From NCBI GenBank assembly GCA_963717765.1, contig CAVQWX010000008.1:1-64000 (forward strand): a stretch of DNA of 64,000 bases, written 5' to 3'. Shown here piece after piece: positions 43,301 to 54,049 of the stretch. The notes below the pieces were generated by a model, which saw only the letters and a list, made by a program, of their open reading frames with translations, made no database searches and was not told the origin of the DNA. The translations under genes and the position numbers were made by a program. This DNA is from JACDER01 sp963717765 (GTDB taxonomy: Bacteria; Actinomycetota; Thermoleophilia; Gaiellales; Gaiellaceae). Position 1 is the stretch's first letter. Each line of letters begins with the position of its first letter.

Positions 43301-44629
43301 GGGCGCGAGCTGCAGCTCCGCCGCGGGCCGCATGTACATCGCGCGGATGACCGCGAAGTAGTAGTAGAGGCTGACCGCGGTCGCGATCACTCCGACGACG
43401 ATCAGCCAGACCCAACCGCGCTCGTACGCGGCCGAGAAGGCGTAGAACTTCGCGATGAAGCCGCCGGTCAGCGGCAGGCCGGCGAACCCGAGCATGAAAG
43501 TCCACATCGCAACGCCGAGGAACGGCCGTTCCCAGCCGAAGCCGGCCAGGTTGTCGAGCGTGACCGGCTCCCCGAGCTCACGCTCTCGCGCCGCGACGAC
43601 GGCGAAGGCGCCGATCGACATCGCGGCGTAGACGATCAAGTAGTAGAGGAGCGCGCGGCCGCCGAGTGCGTTTCCCGCGGCGATCGGGATGAGCATGAAG
43701 CCCGCGTGGGAGATGGACGAGTACGCCAGCATGCGTTTGACGCGCCGCTGGACGAGTGCTGCCAGGTTGCCGACCGCGAGCGACGCGACCGCGAGGACGG
43801 CAACGGCGACCGTCCACAGGCCGGCCCGCTCGGGGAAGGCCGTGTTGAGCACGCGCAGCATGAGGACGAGCGCGGCCACCTTGGTCGCCGACGACATGAA
43901 CGCGGTCACGCCGGTCGGCGCGCCTTCGTAGACGTCGGGCGTCCACATGTGGAACGGGGCGGCGGAGGCCTTGAACCCGAGCCCGGCGATGATCAGCGCG
44001 AGCCCCGCGATGAAGAGCGGGTCGCTCGTGTGACCCGCTGAGGCGATTCCGGAAAAGTCCAGATGGCCGGTCGTCCCGTAGACGAGCGCCGAACCGAAGA
44101 GGAGCACCGCGGACCCGAAGCTCCCCACGATGAGGTATTTGAGCCCGGCCTCGAGCGAGCTCACCACGTCCACGTCGAACGCGCACAGGATGTACAGCGA
44201 GATGGAGAACCACTCGAGGCCGAGGAAGAGCGTCAGCAGGTTGTTCGCGGCGACCAGGAAGATCATCCCCGCGCCGGCCGACGCCAGGAGCGCGAAAAAC
44301 TCGCCCGCGTGCCTCCAGCCGCCGCGCCCGGAATAGGCGACCGCGACGCAGAGGAGCCCCGAGGCGGCGATGATCATCTGCGCGAGCGCCGCGAGCTGAT
44401 CGCGCTGGATTGCTCCCGCGATGACCGCATGCCCGTCGGCGCTGTGGTTGTAGAGGACGCCGGCGGCGATGAGCGCGCCGAGGAAGCCGAGCGCGCAGAC
44501 GATGGCGGCGAGCTGCTTCTCGACCGACTTGGGGACGAGGACGGCGAACATCATCGCTATCGCCGCTGCGGCCAGGAGGACGAGCTCGGGCGCGAGTGCG
44601 GCCCAGTCGATAGTCGGCGTCTGGATCAC
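43157..44629 (-). CDS. nuoN: NADH-quinone oxidoreductase subunit N
   Basis: This is a 490-residue antiporter-like membrane subunit of complex I with about 14 membrane segments. Characteristic stretches are GLEWFSISLYILCAF, the discontinuous-helix region IIAGLGFKASAAPFHMWTPD (buried Lys and His for proton transfer), VKRMLAYSSISHAG, and GLPLTGGFIAKFYAF. It forms one of the proton channels. GTG 44629 overlaps the nuoM stop (GTGA). It is the last gene of the nuo operon; its 3' end meets a convergent small membrane protein gene. Confidence 0.95.
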   Translation of the reverse strand: MIQTPTIDWAALAPELVLLAAAAIAMMFAVLVPKSVEKQLAAIVCALGFLGALIAAGVLYNHSADGHAVIAGAIQRDQLAALAQMIIAASGLLCVAVAYSGRGGWRHAGEFFALLASAGAGMIFLVAANNLLTLFLGLEWFSISLYILCAFDVDVVSSLEAGLKYLIVGSFGSAVLLFGSALVYGTTGHLDFSGIASAGHTSDPLFIAGLALIIAGLGFKASAAPFHMWTPDVYEGAPTGVTAFMSSATKVAALVLMLRVLNTAFPERAGLWTVAVAVLAVASLAVGNLAALVQRRVKRMLAYSSISHAGFMLIPIAAGNALGGRALLYYLIVYAAMSIGAFAVVAARERELGEPVTLDNLAGFGWERPFLGVAMWTFMLGFAGLPLTGGFIAKFYAFSAAYERGWVWLIVVGVIATAVSLYYYFAVIRAMYMRPAAELQLAPSGGSPPPERLVQAAVAGALVVTVGSFFAVQPLIDIAKDAASSLSFPF

Positions 44630-46161
44630 GGTGTCATCACGCCCTGGGTTGCCGGTCTACGTTCAGGCAGCGTCATGCACTTGTTGATCCGGGGTTGTGT
44701 CGGGATCTCGGTGCAGCTCACCTGGGCGGCCTGTGCGACAGCGGGGAAGGGAGAAAAAGCCCCGTTCGGAAACGAGTGTCCGCTGACCGCCGCCGGCCAG
44801 ACCGATAACGCCAGTAGACACGCGACGAGCGGGACAATGACGCCGAGCTCCGCCGGCCGCAGGTCGAGTGCGGCGTCGGTGACCAGGCCGCCGCGCTTCC
44901 GGTGCAGCACTGCGGAGATAAGCCGCAGCATGTACATCGCCGCGAGCACGATCGCGATCGCGCCGATGACGCCGTACAGCCATCCGGTCTGGAAGACGCC
45001 GGCGAGGATGAGGAACTCACCCGCGAACGCACCGGAGCCCGGCACTGCCAGGGCGATGATCCCCGTCGTCATCAGCACGGTCGCGAGCATGGGTCTGCCT
45101 TTGGCCATGCCTCCCAGGAAGGCGAAATCGTCCGTCGTCGTACGACGTAACACGCTCCCGGCCAGCAGGAAGAGGGCCGCGGAGATGAGCCCGTGGTTGA
45201 TCATCTGCAGCACGGCGCCGTCGAAGCCGAGCGAGTTTCCGGCGAAGAGCCCGAGCGTGATCAGCCCCATCTGCGCCAGGCTCGAGTAAGCGACGACGCC
45301 GCGCATGTCGGGTGCCCGGAACGCGATCAGCGACCCGTACACGAGGCCGATCGCGGCGAGGACCAGGATCGCGGTGCGCACGTCTGCCGTAGGCCCGGGG
45401 AACTTGCGGATCGCAATGGCCAGGAACCCGTACGCAGCCGCTTTGGAGACCACGCCCGACAGCACGCCGGCGACCTCCGGCGACGACTCCCGGTAGGCGT
45501 CCGGCAGCCAGCCGTGGAACGGGAAGAGGGGCGCCTTGACGGCGAACGCGGCGGCGAAGCCGAGGAAGATCCAGATGCTGGACGACGTCCCGCTCGAGAT
45601 CAGGTCGAAGGTCCCCTGCTGGAGGCCGAAGACGATGATCGACGCCAGCATCAGCAGCGAGCCGACCATCGTGTAGATGACGAACTTGACGGTGGCGCCG
45701 AGCCGCCCGGCACCGCCCCACACGCCGACGAGGACGTAGAGCGGGATCAGCATCCCCTCCCAGAAGGCGTAGAAGAGGAGGAGATCCAGCGCGGCAAAGA
45801 CGCCGATGATCGCTCCGGTCAGGAGCAGCATCAGCCCGAAGTACGCGCGCGCCCGCTCGCGTCCCGTCCAGAACGCGTACCCGACCGCGCACGCCATCAC
45901 GACGACCGTCAGCCCTGCCAGCCAGAGCGAGAAGCCGTAGAAACCGACGTGGTAGGAGACGTGCAGGTCGCTGAACCAGTTCTGCTGTGCCTGGAACTGG
46001 ATTCCGCCCGAGAAGTCGAAGCGGACGACCATGTCGATCCACAGGCCGACCTCGACCAGCGAGATGAGAAACGCGAGCGAGCCCGTCCAGAAGCGCGAGA
46101 ACGGGATGAGCCACAGGAGGAGCGCGCCGCCGACGGGGATCAGGATCAGGGCGGTAATCAC
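44626..46161 (-). CDS. nuoM: NADH-quinone oxidoreductase subunit M
   Basis: This is a 511-residue antiporter-like subunit. GTG 46161 is used, 23 bases after nuoL; the frame is open far upstream but that part lies over nuoL. Key pieces are FYAFWEGMLIPLYVLVGVWG with the essential Glu, KAPLFPFHGWLPDAY with the buried Lys, VVAYSSLAQMGLI, and SGAFAGEFLILAG. The C-terminus carries an extra about 30-residue tail with two Cys (SCTEIP, NKCMTL) beyond the last helix. It pumps protons in the membrane arm. Confidence 0.95.
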   Translation of the reverse strand: MITALILIPVGGALLLWLIPFSRFWTGSLAFLISLVEVGLWIDMVVRFDFSGGIQFQAQQNWFSDLHVSYHVGFYGFSLWLAGLTVVVMACAVGYAFWTGRERARAYFGLMLLLTGAIIGVFAALDLLLFYAFWEGMLIPLYVLVGVWGGAGRLGATVKFVIYTMVGSLLMLASIIVFGLQQGTFDLISSGTSSSIWIFLGFAAAFAVKAPLFPFHGWLPDAYRESSPEVAGVLSGVVSKAAAYGFLAIAIRKFPGPTADVRTAILVLAAIGLVYGSLIAFRAPDMRGVVAYSSLAQMGLITLGLFAGNSLGFDGAVLQMINHGLISAALFLLAGSVLRRTTTDDFAFLGGMAKGRPMLATVLMTTGIIALAVPGSGAFAGEFLILAGVFQTGWLYGVIGAIAIVLAAMYMLRLISAVLHRKRGGLVTDAALDLRPAELGVIVPLVACLLALSVWPAAVSGHSFPNGAFSPFPAVAQAAQVSCTEIPTQPRINKCMTLPERRPATQGVMTP

Positions 46162-46184
46162 GGATGATCCGCCGGGCGGGTCAT

Positions 46185-48068
46185 CTAGCGGACCGCCACG
46201 AAGACGATTGCGAGAACGGCCGCGCCGGCCGCGATCGCCAGCGCGTACAGGCGGACGAGCCCCGTCTGGATGCGGCTCGTGTCGGTTCCGAGCCCGCGCA
46301 CGAAGTTCGCGATCGTGCCCACGGAGCTGAGCAGGGGCGCCTCGACGAACCAGGCCAGCGAGCGGGCGAGGAAGACCGCCGGCTTGTAGAAGACGGCGTC
46401 GTACAGCTCGTCGAAGTAGAACTTGCGCTCGAGCACATTCTGAACGACCGGGTATCGGGGCACCTCGACCGAGCGGCGCGAGTAGAGCGACCACGCGATC
46501 CAGATTCCCAGCGCGCCGGCGATGACGCCGCACAGGCTCGAGACGGCTTCCTGGGTGCCCGAGGCGTCCACGAGCGGTGGCGCGACGGGGTCGAGGAAGG
46601 TCGAGATCGGCGTCCAGAACGGCGCGAACTGGATCCAGCCGCCGAACGTCGCCAGCACGGCCAGCACCGCGACAGGCGCGGCCAGCGAGATCCCGACGAG
46701 GTCCTTCTTCAGCGCGTGGAAGTGCTCGCGGACGAACGCGGACGGCTCGCCGCCGAAGACCATGAACAGCATCCGGAACGTGTAGATCCCCGTCAGCACC
46801 GCGCCGGCGATTCCAACGACCCAGAGCACGGCGCCGTACGAGCCCTCGGCCAGCGCCGCGGCGAGGATCGGGTCCTTGGAGAAGAAGCCGGAGAAGGGCG
46901 GGATCGCGACGAGCGCCAGCGACCCGGCCAGGAAGGCGATGTACGTCAGCGGCAGGTACTTGCGTAAGCCGCCCATCTTCCGCATGTCCTGCTCGCCCAT
47001 GAGCGAGTGGATGACGATGCCGGCCGCCATGAAGAGGAGGGCCTTGAAGAACGCGTGCGTCATCAGGTGGAACATCCCGTTCGCGTACGCCCCGATGCCG
47101 ACCGCGAGGAACATGTAGCCGATCTGGGACATGGTCGAGTAGGCGATCACGCGTTTGATGTCGGTCTGGACGAGCGCGATGAAGCCCGCGAGCAGGATCG
47201 TGGCCGCTCCGAGCCCCGCGGCCAGGTCCTGGACCACCGGCGCGAGCTCGAAGAGCGGAGCCGTACGCACGATCAGGAAGACGCCGGCGGTGACCATCGT
47301 CGCGGCGTGAATAAGGGCGCTGACCGGCGTCGGGCCCTCCATCGCGTCCGGCAACCATGTATGGAGCGGCAACTGAGCGGACTTGGCGACCGCCCCGCCG
47401 AGCAGGCCGAGCGCGATCAGGTTCGTGACGGTCGAGCTGAGGCCGTCGGCGCGCCCGAACGAGAGCGCGTAGTCGAGCGTCCCGGTGTGCTGGATGAGCA
47501 GGAAGAGGGCGATCGCGAAGGTCGCGTCGCCGAACGCGTTCATGATGAACGCCTTCTTGGCCGCGGCGACCGCGCTCGGCCGCTCGTGCCAGAACCCGAT
47601 CAGCAGGTAGGACGACAGACCGACCAGGCCCCAGCCGGCGAGCAGGATCAGCAGGTTCCCCGACTGGACGAGCAAGAGCATCGAGAACACGAACAGCGCC
47701 ATGTACGCGAAGTAGCGGCGCTCCTCGTCGTCTCCGTCCATGTACCCGATCGAGTAGGCGACGATCAGGAAGCCGACCCCGGAGACGATCAGCATCATGA
47801 AGACCGAGAGTGGGTCGAGCAGGATGGAGAGGCCGACGTGGAAGTTCCCCGCGGTCAGCCACTCCCAGCCGGTGGAGAGGTGCGAGCGCGCGTCGGCGTC
47901 TTCTCCGAGCAGCCCGATGAAGGCGACGAGCGCGCCGATGAACGAGACGAGGACGGACCCGGAGGCGAGGAAGCCGGCGCCACGCCGCGTGAGCCGCTGG
48001 CCGAGCAGCGTGATCGTGACCGCCGCCGCCAGCGGGCTCCCGAGACAGATCCAGGCGGCGCTGATCAC
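46185..48068 (-). CDS. nuoL: NADH-quinone oxidoreductase subunit L
   Basis: This is a 627-residue subunit, the distal antiporter-like protein of complex I with the long lateral helix at the C-terminus. Visible hallmarks are GWGLVGLSSYLLIGFWHERP, KSAQLPLHTWLPDAMEGPTP, ALIHAATMVTAGVFLIVRTA, VIAYSTMSQIGYMFLAVGIG and FFSKDPIL. The start overlaps the nuoK stop by 4 bases. The length is typical and the key Lys, Glu and His positions appear intact. Confidence 0.96.
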   Translation of the reverse strand: MISAAWICLGSPLAAAVTITLLGQRLTRRGAGFLASGSVLVSFIGALVAFIGLLGEDADARSHLSTGWEWLTAGNFHVGLSILLDPLSVFMMLIVSGVGFLIVAYSIGYMDGDDEERRYFAYMALFVFSMLLLVQSGNLLILLAGWGLVGLSSYLLIGFWHERPSAVAAAKKAFIMNAFGDATFAIALFLLIQHTGTLDYALSFGRADGLSSTVTNLIALGLLGGAVAKSAQLPLHTWLPDAMEGPTPVSALIHAATMVTAGVFLIVRTAPLFELAPVVQDLAAGLGAATILLAGFIALVQTDIKRVIAYSTMSQIGYMFLAVGIGAYANGMFHLMTHAFFKALLFMAAGIVIHSLMGEQDMRKMGGLRKYLPLTYIAFLAGSLALVAIPPFSGFFSKDPILAAALAEGSYGAVLWVVGIAGAVLTGIYTFRMLFMVFGGEPSAFVREHFHALKKDLVGISLAAPVAVLAVLATFGGWIQFAPFWTPISTFLDPVAPPLVDASGTQEAVSSLCGVIAGALGIWIAWSLYSRRSVEVPRYPVVQNVLERKFYFDELYDAVFYKPAVFLARSLAWFVEAPLLSSVGTIANFVRGLGTDTSRIQTGLVRLYALAIAAGAAVLAIVFVAVR

Positions 48069-48373
48069 CCGCGGAGCGTCGAGAGCTTGTCGACGTCGAG
48101 GGCGAGATGCCGGCGCGCCATGGCGACGATGAGGCCGAGGCCGACGACGACCTCCGAGGCGGCGATCGCCATCACCGCGAGCGCGAACACCTGGCCGCCC
48201 AGGCCGCCCTGGTGGCGGGCCATCGCGATCAGCGCGAGGTTCCCGCCGTTCAGCATGATCTCGAGCGAGAGCAGGACGATCAGCGGGCTGCGGCGGATGA
48301 GCACGCCGACGGCGCCGGTCACGAACAGGACGGCGGCGACGACGAGGTAGGCGGCGATGTCCGGGCCTCTCAT
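48065..48373 (-). CDS. nuoK: NADH-quinone oxidoreductase subunit K
   Basis: This is a 102-residue subunit with three membrane helices. The motif LLSLEIMLNGGNLALIAMAR contains the conserved buried Glu, and the last helix VMAIAASEVVVGLGLIVAMA holds the second Glu of the proton path. ATG 48373 overlaps the nuoJ stop (ATGA); the longer open frame upstream lies over nuoJ. Length is exactly typical. Confidence 0.95.
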   Translation of the reverse strand: MRGPDIAAYLVVAAVLFVTGAVGVLIRRSPLIVLLSLEIMLNGGNLALIAMARHQGGLGGQVFALAVMAIAASEVVVGLGLIVAMARRHLALDVDKLSTLRG

Positions 48374-48909
48374 CGCGTGTCGGATCCCCAATGCTGTCTC
48401 CTGGCGAAGGACCCGAGGACGACCCCGCCGAGCGCGGCGACGAGCAGCACGATCGAGGTGATCTCGAAGGCCAGCAGGTGGTCGGTCAGGAACGCCTTCC
48501 CGATCGCGGCCGGGCTCCCGAACGACTCGGAGACCTTCGCGTGCGAGAGGCTTCCGCCCGCCTGCAGCCCGAGGGCGACGATGATCTCGACCAGCAGCGC
48601 TCCCGCCGCCGCGACCGCGCCTATCGTCTGCCAGCTCGGCCCTCCCGCCCAGGGGGCGTCCACGCGCCCTCCCAGGTAGGCGATCACGAACAGGAACATG
48701 ACCATGACCGCGCCGGCGTAGATCAGTACCTGCGCGGCGGCGACGAACTCGGCCGAGAGGAGCAGGTAGAGGACGGCGAGCGAGCCGAGATTCCCGATCA
48801 GCGCGAGCGCCGAGTAGAACGGGTTCGAGAACGTGATGACCGCGATGCCGGAGCCGAGGCAGGCGAAGGCGGCGAGCACCCAGACGGCCCAGACGAGGAA
48901 ATTCGCCAC
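48370..48909 (-). CDS. nuoJ: NADH-quinone oxidoreductase subunit J
   Basis: This is a 179-residue membrane subunit with five helices; the conserved central segment FVAAAQVLIYAGAVMVMFLF contains the pi-bulge helix linked to the quinone-to-proton coupling path. The GTG start lies 33 bases downstream of nuoI. Size is within the usual range (160-200). Confidence 0.93.
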   Translation of the reverse strand: MANFLVWAVWVLAAFACLGSGIAVITFSNPFYSALALIGNLGSLAVLYLLLSAEFVAAAQVLIYAGAVMVMFLFVIAYLGGRVDAPWAGGPSWQTIGAVAAAGALLVEIIVALGLQAGGSLSHAKVSESFGSPAAIGKAFLTDHLLAFEITSIVLLVAALGGVVLGSFARRQHWGSDTR

Positions 48910-48942
48910 TAACGGTCACCTCGGCGCGAGGGGGCCGTCAAC

Positions 48943-49446
48943 CTACGACTCTTCCTTGTAGTAGGGGATCGGCGTGTCGTAGAGATCGCGGTCGGCGACC
49001 GGGACGCGCTTGATCGGCTCGGCCAGCAGCATGTCCTTCGTGTATATGAGGTCGTCGCGGGAGTACTCGGAGAGCTCGAACTCCTGCTCGAGCGTGATCG
49101 CGTCGAAGGGGCACGCGAGCTCGCAGTAGCCGCAGAAGATGCACCGCGAGAGGTTGATCTCGTAGATGCGCGCGTAGCGCTCGCCGGCCGAGACGCGGTT
49201 GGCCGCGGTGTTCTCCGCCGCGACCACGCGGATGCAGTCAGCCGGGCACGCCGCCGCGCAGAGCGAGCAGCCGACGCACTTCTCCAGCCCGTTCTGATGG
49301 CGCCAGAGGCGGTGGCGGCCGCGGAAACGCGGGTAGAGCGGCCGCTTGTACTCGGGGTACTGCTGCGTGATCGGCTTCCCGAAGATCTTGCGGAAGGTGA
49401 CCGCAAAGCCCTTGAGCGTCTCGACGGGCTGGGGGCTCAAACCCAC
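48943..49446 (-). CDS. nuoI: NADH-quinone oxidoreductase subunit I (2x[4Fe-4S])
   Basis: This is a 167-residue peripheral subunit carrying clusters N6a and N6b. Two ferredoxin motifs are complete: CVGCSLCAAACPADC and CIFCGYCELACPFDAI. GTG 49446 starts inside the end of nuoH; a TTG at 49440, overlapping the nuoH stop as TTGA, is an alternative. Electrons pass here from NuoG to NuoB. A much longer open frame upstream is a shadow of nuoH and nuoG. Confidence 0.95.
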   Translation of the reverse strand: MGLSPQPVETLKGFAVTFRKIFGKPITQQYPEYKRPLYPRFRGRHRLWRHQNGLEKCVGCSLCAAACPADCIRVVAAENTAANRVSAGERYARIYEINLSRCIFCGYCELACPFDAITLEQEFELSEYSRDDLIYTKDMLLAEPIKRVPVADRDLYDTPIPYYKEES

Positions 49447-50423
49447 ACCACCAGAAGCGCCGTGATCACCGCATTGAGCGTCGCCACCGGCAGGAGCACC
49501 TTCCAGCCGAAGCGCATCAGCTGGTCGTAACGCAGGCGCGGCAGCGTCGCCCGCAACCAGATGAAGACGAAGAGGAAGGCGCCCAGCTTGAGGAGGAACC
49601 AGATCGGCCCGAGGTTCCACGGCCCGTCCCATCCGCCCAGGAAGAGCGTCACCGCCAGCCCGGAGAGCGTGATCATGTTGATGTACTCGGCCGTCGAGAA
49701 GAGGCCGAAGCGCATGCCGCTGTACTCGGTGTGGTAGCCCGCGACGAGCTCGGTCTCGGCCTCGGGGAGGTCGAACGGCGGTCGGTTCGTCTCGGCGATC
49801 CCGGCGATGAAGAAGACGACAAGGCCGACGATCTGCGGCCCGATGAACCACTCGGTCTCCTGCTGCTTGTGGACGATGTCCACGAGCGAGAGCGACTGTC
49901 CCATCATGACCACGCCGAGCACGGAGAGCGCCAGCGAGACCTCGTACGAGACCATCTGCGCGCACGTCCGCATCGAGCCGAGCAGGGAGTACTTCGACTC
50001 GCTCGCCCAGCCGCCCACCATGAACGCGTAGATCCCGATCGAGCCGAGCGCGAAGATCAGGATGAGCGAGATCGGCGTGTCGACGATCCAGCCGCCGACG
50101 AAGTAGCCGCCGATGTCCCAGCCGGGGCCCCAGGGGATGACGGCGAAGGACAGGAGCGCGGTGAAGCCGGCGAGCGCGGGCATCGCGATGTAGAGGACAT
50201 CGATGGCCGCGGCGGGATAGAAGTGCTCCTTGCGCAGGAGCTTGACCAGGTCCGCGATCGGCTGGAGCAGTCCGAAGGGGCCTGCGCGGTTCGGCCCGTA
50301 GCGCTCCTGCATGCGGCCCAGAACCTTGCGCTCGAGCCAGGTCATGTAGGCGAACGCGACCATGACCAGGTTGATGATCAGGAGCGCCTTGATGAGGCTG
50401 ATCCACCAGGGCTCGGGGCTCAT
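49437..50423 (-). CDS. nuoH: NADH-quinone oxidoreductase subunit H
   Basis: This is a 328-residue membrane subunit at the junction with the peripheral arm. It shows MTWLERKVLGRMQERYGPNR, ADLVKLLRKEHFYP, and the quinone-cavity loop AETNRPPFDLPEAETELVAG followed by GYHTEYSGMRFG. ATG 50423 overlaps the nuoG stop (ATGA). Eight helices are predicted and all conserved charged residues named are present. Confidence 0.96.
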   Translation of the reverse strand: MSPEPWWISLIKALLIINLVMVAFAYMTWLERKVLGRMQERYGPNRAGPFGLLQPIADLVKLLRKEHFYPAAAIDVLYIAMPALAGFTALLSFAVIPWGPGWDIGGYFVGGWIVDTPISLILIFALGSIGIYAFMVGGWASESKYSLLGSMRTCAQMVSYEVSLALSVLGVVMMGQSLSLVDIVHKQQETEWFIGPQIVGLVVFFIAGIAETNRPPFDLPEAETELVAGYHTEYSGMRFGLFSTAEYINMITLSGLAVTLFLGGWDGPWNLGPIWFLLKLGAFLFVFIWLRATLPRLRYDQLMRFGWKVLLPVATLNAVITALLVVWV

Positions 50424-52633
50424 ACCCTGGAGACCTCCACTCCGGATTGCAGCTCTGCCGTGTGCTCCTCGGCGGCACGCGCGACGCCCGCCCGCAGCCT
50501 CCTGCTGACGCGGGCGCGCAGCTCGACCGACGTCCCGTTCGAGCTGACGCGGACGGCGTCGCCGCTCGCGATCCCGCGCGAGGACGCGTCCTCGGCCGAC
50601 AGCTCGATCTCCGCCTGGGGCCGCTGGAACTGGAGCTCGTGCACCCGCTCCACCGCCGGCCCCGAGAAGAGAGGCCGGAAACGGAGCAGGCGCAGCGGGC
50701 CGCCGCCCGCGGTCCTGGTTTCGGCCGCCGGGGCGGCCTCGGCTTCCTCGCCGGGCTGCGCCCGCGGCGGCAGCGCCGCCTGCTCGCCGACCTCGCCGTA
50801 GGGGATCCCGCCGTACGCGCGCGCCGAGATCTCCTCGAAGACCTGCGCGGGGTAGGGCGAGAGCTCGACGTCGAAGCGCTCCGCCAGCTTGGCGAGCCAG
50901 GCGAGCTCGTCGGGGCCCGGCGGGATGACCGCACGCCGCAGGCGCTGGGCCCGGCCCTCGAGGTTCACGTACGTCCCGTCGCGCTCGAGGTAGCTCGTCC
51001 CGGGCAGGACGAGGTCGGCCCAGCCGCGGACGAGCTGTCCGAACATCGCGATCGCGAGCACCGACTCGGCGTGCTCGGCGAGCTTGCGGACGTTCGGGTC
51101 GGCCGCGGCCTCGTCGCCGGAGACGATCAGGAGCTTGATGGGCTGCGGGTTCGGGGCGGTCTCGTCCGCCGCGCACGCCCATGCGTCGGCCACGCCGCGC
51201 GCGTTGGGCGCAGAGGGCAGGTGGAAGGCGCCCGAGCCGTCCTTAGCCGCCAGGCCGAGCTCGTGCGCGAGTGCCGCCAGCGTGACGCCGCCGTGACCGC
51301 CGGCGCCCGACCAGATGAGGATCGCGCGCTCGCTTCCGCGGATCCTTTCGCTCAGCTCGGCGTCGCCCCGCAGAGCGTCCGCCGCCGCGCCGGGCGCGGC
51401 CCGGACGTCCCCGGCGGGCCCGACCGTGACGATCTCGGCGCCGTTCCGGCGCGCGAGCTTGATCCACATGTCCACGATCGGCGCGCGGTCGGAGACACGC
51501 TCGTCGCCGAGGACGACGACGATCTGCGCGTCGCGGATCGCCGATAGCGGCAGCCTGAAGCAGTCGAGCGCGTCGCTCGTCTCCTCCGGCAGCATCGCCG
51601 TGTGCGCGCCGAGGCCCGTGCGCATGAGCTTGGCGAGGCCGTACGCGAGCTCGACCGTCTCGGAGCCGGACAGGGCGGTGACGATCTTTCCCTCGGCGCG
51701 GCGCAGCATCTCGACGGTGCGATCGACGGCGTCGTCCCAGGAGATCTCGTCATAGCCCAGCCGGCGCACGCGCAGCTGGGGGTCGGCGATCCGGTCGCGC
51801 GCATACAGGTGCGGGTAGGCGAAGCGGCCCTTGTCGCACAGCCAGCCCTCATCCACTTCGGGGTGGTTGCGCGACTGGATTCGCTTGACCTTCCCCTCGC
51901 GCGTCGTCGCGCTGATGTTGCAGCCGACGGGGCACAGGCCGCAGACGGTGGGTGAGTCCTGGATCTCCCACGGCCGCGCCTCGAAGCGGTACTGGGTGGA
52001 CGTGAGCGCGCCGACCGGGCAGAGCTCGATGACGTTCCCCGAGAACGGTGCGCGGTAGGGCTCGTCCTCGAAGGTCGCGATCATCGACTGCGCGCCGCGG
52101 TTGCGCGCGATCAGCTGGCCGTCCTCGGCGACCTCCTCCGAGAAGCGCGTGCAGCGGTAGCAGAGGATGCAGCGCTCGCGGTCGAGGGCGATGAGCGGGC
52201 TGATCGGGATCGGCTTGTCGAACGTCCGCTTGGGGAAGGTCATGCGCGTCTTCCCCGGCCCGTAGCGGAAGGTCAGGTCCTGCAGCGGGCACTCGCCGCC
52301 CTTGTCGCAGACGGGGCAGTCGAGGGGATGGTTGACGAGGATGAACTCGAGGACGGAGTGCTGCGACTCCGCCGCCTTCGGGGAGGTCTGCGCCGTGTGC
52401 ACGACCATCCCGTCCGTCGCCGTGAGCGTGCAGGCGGCCTGCGGCTTGGGCATCCCGTCCACCTCGCACAGGCACATGCGGCAGGCGCCGATCGGCGCCC
52501 CCAGGCGCGGCTCGTAACAGAAGATCGGGATCTCGATTCCGGCCTCGAGCGCCGCCTCGACGATCCCGAGGCCCTTCGGCACCTGAACGTCGCGGCCGTC
52601 GACGGTGACGGTGACCAGCTCTGGCACGCTCAC
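50420..52633 (-). CDS. nuoG: NADH-quinone oxidoreductase subunit G
   Basis: This is a 737-residue peripheral subunit. The N-terminal [2Fe-2S] site has GACRMCLCEVDG and PQAACTLTA; the His-ligated and second clusters have CPVCDKGGECPLQD and RCILCYRCTRF. A molybdopterin-type domain starts at CGLCPVGCNISATTREG with GWLCDKGRFAY, giving an N7-like extra cluster. The molybdopterin fold extends to the C-terminus without cofactor. GTG 52633 follows a GAGG-type site. The 99-base gap to nuoF carries a REP-like palindrome, and a decayed copy of this gene start lies at 26090-26195. Confidence 0.95.
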   Translation of the reverse strand: MSVPELVTVTVDGRDVQVPKGLGIVEAALEAGIEIPIFCYEPRLGAPIGACRMCLCEVDGMPKPQAACTLTATDGMVVHTAQTSPKAAESQHSVLEFILVNHPLDCPVCDKGGECPLQDLTFRYGPGKTRMTFPKRTFDKPIPISPLIALDRERCILCYRCTRFSEEVAEDGQLIARNRGAQSMIATFEDEPYRAPFSGNVIELCPVGALTSTQYRFEARPWEIQDSPTVCGLCPVGCNISATTREGKVKRIQSRNHPEVDEGWLCDKGRFAYPHLYARDRIADPQLRVRRLGYDEISWDDAVDRTVEMLRRAEGKIVTALSGSETVELAYGLAKLMRTGLGAHTAMLPEETSDALDCFRLPLSAIRDAQIVVVLGDERVSDRAPIVDMWIKLARRNGAEIVTVGPAGDVRAAPGAAADALRGDAELSERIRGSERAILIWSGAGGHGGVTLAALAHELGLAAKDGSGAFHLPSAPNARGVADAWACAADETAPNPQPIKLLIVSGDEAAADPNVRKLAEHAESVLAIAMFGQLVRGWADLVLPGTSYLERDGTYVNLEGRAQRLRRAVIPPGPDELAWLAKLAERFDVELSPYPAQVFEEISARAYGGIPYGEVGEQAALPPRAQPGEEAEAAPAAETRTAGGGPLRLLRFRPLFSGPAVERVHELQFQRPQAEIELSAEDASSRGIASGDAVRVSSNGTSVELRARVSRRLRAGVARAAEEHTAELQSGVEVSRV

Positions 52634-52657
52634 CTTAAACCCTCAAGAGGCCAATGG

Positions 52658-52732
52658 CTCGCCGGGACAGTTTCCGCATAACGGCGCGGTTTTGGCACAA
52701 CCGGGGTCTGACCCCGGTATTCAGGTTTCTAT

Positions 52733-52748
<16 letters not shown>
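52658..52748. repeat. 91-bp block identical to 26221-26311, between nuoF and nuoG
   Basis: The block spans the last codons and stop of nuoF and most of the nuoF-nuoG gap. It includes the 19-base palindrome at 52700-52718. In an operon where other junctions overlap by a few bases, this 99-base gap is exceptional. The hairpin may stabilise or partly terminate the nuo transcript, but its primary nature seems to be a REP-like inserted palindrome. Confidence 0.8.
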
Positions 52749-54038
<1,290 letters not shown>

Positions 54039-54049
<11 letters not shown>
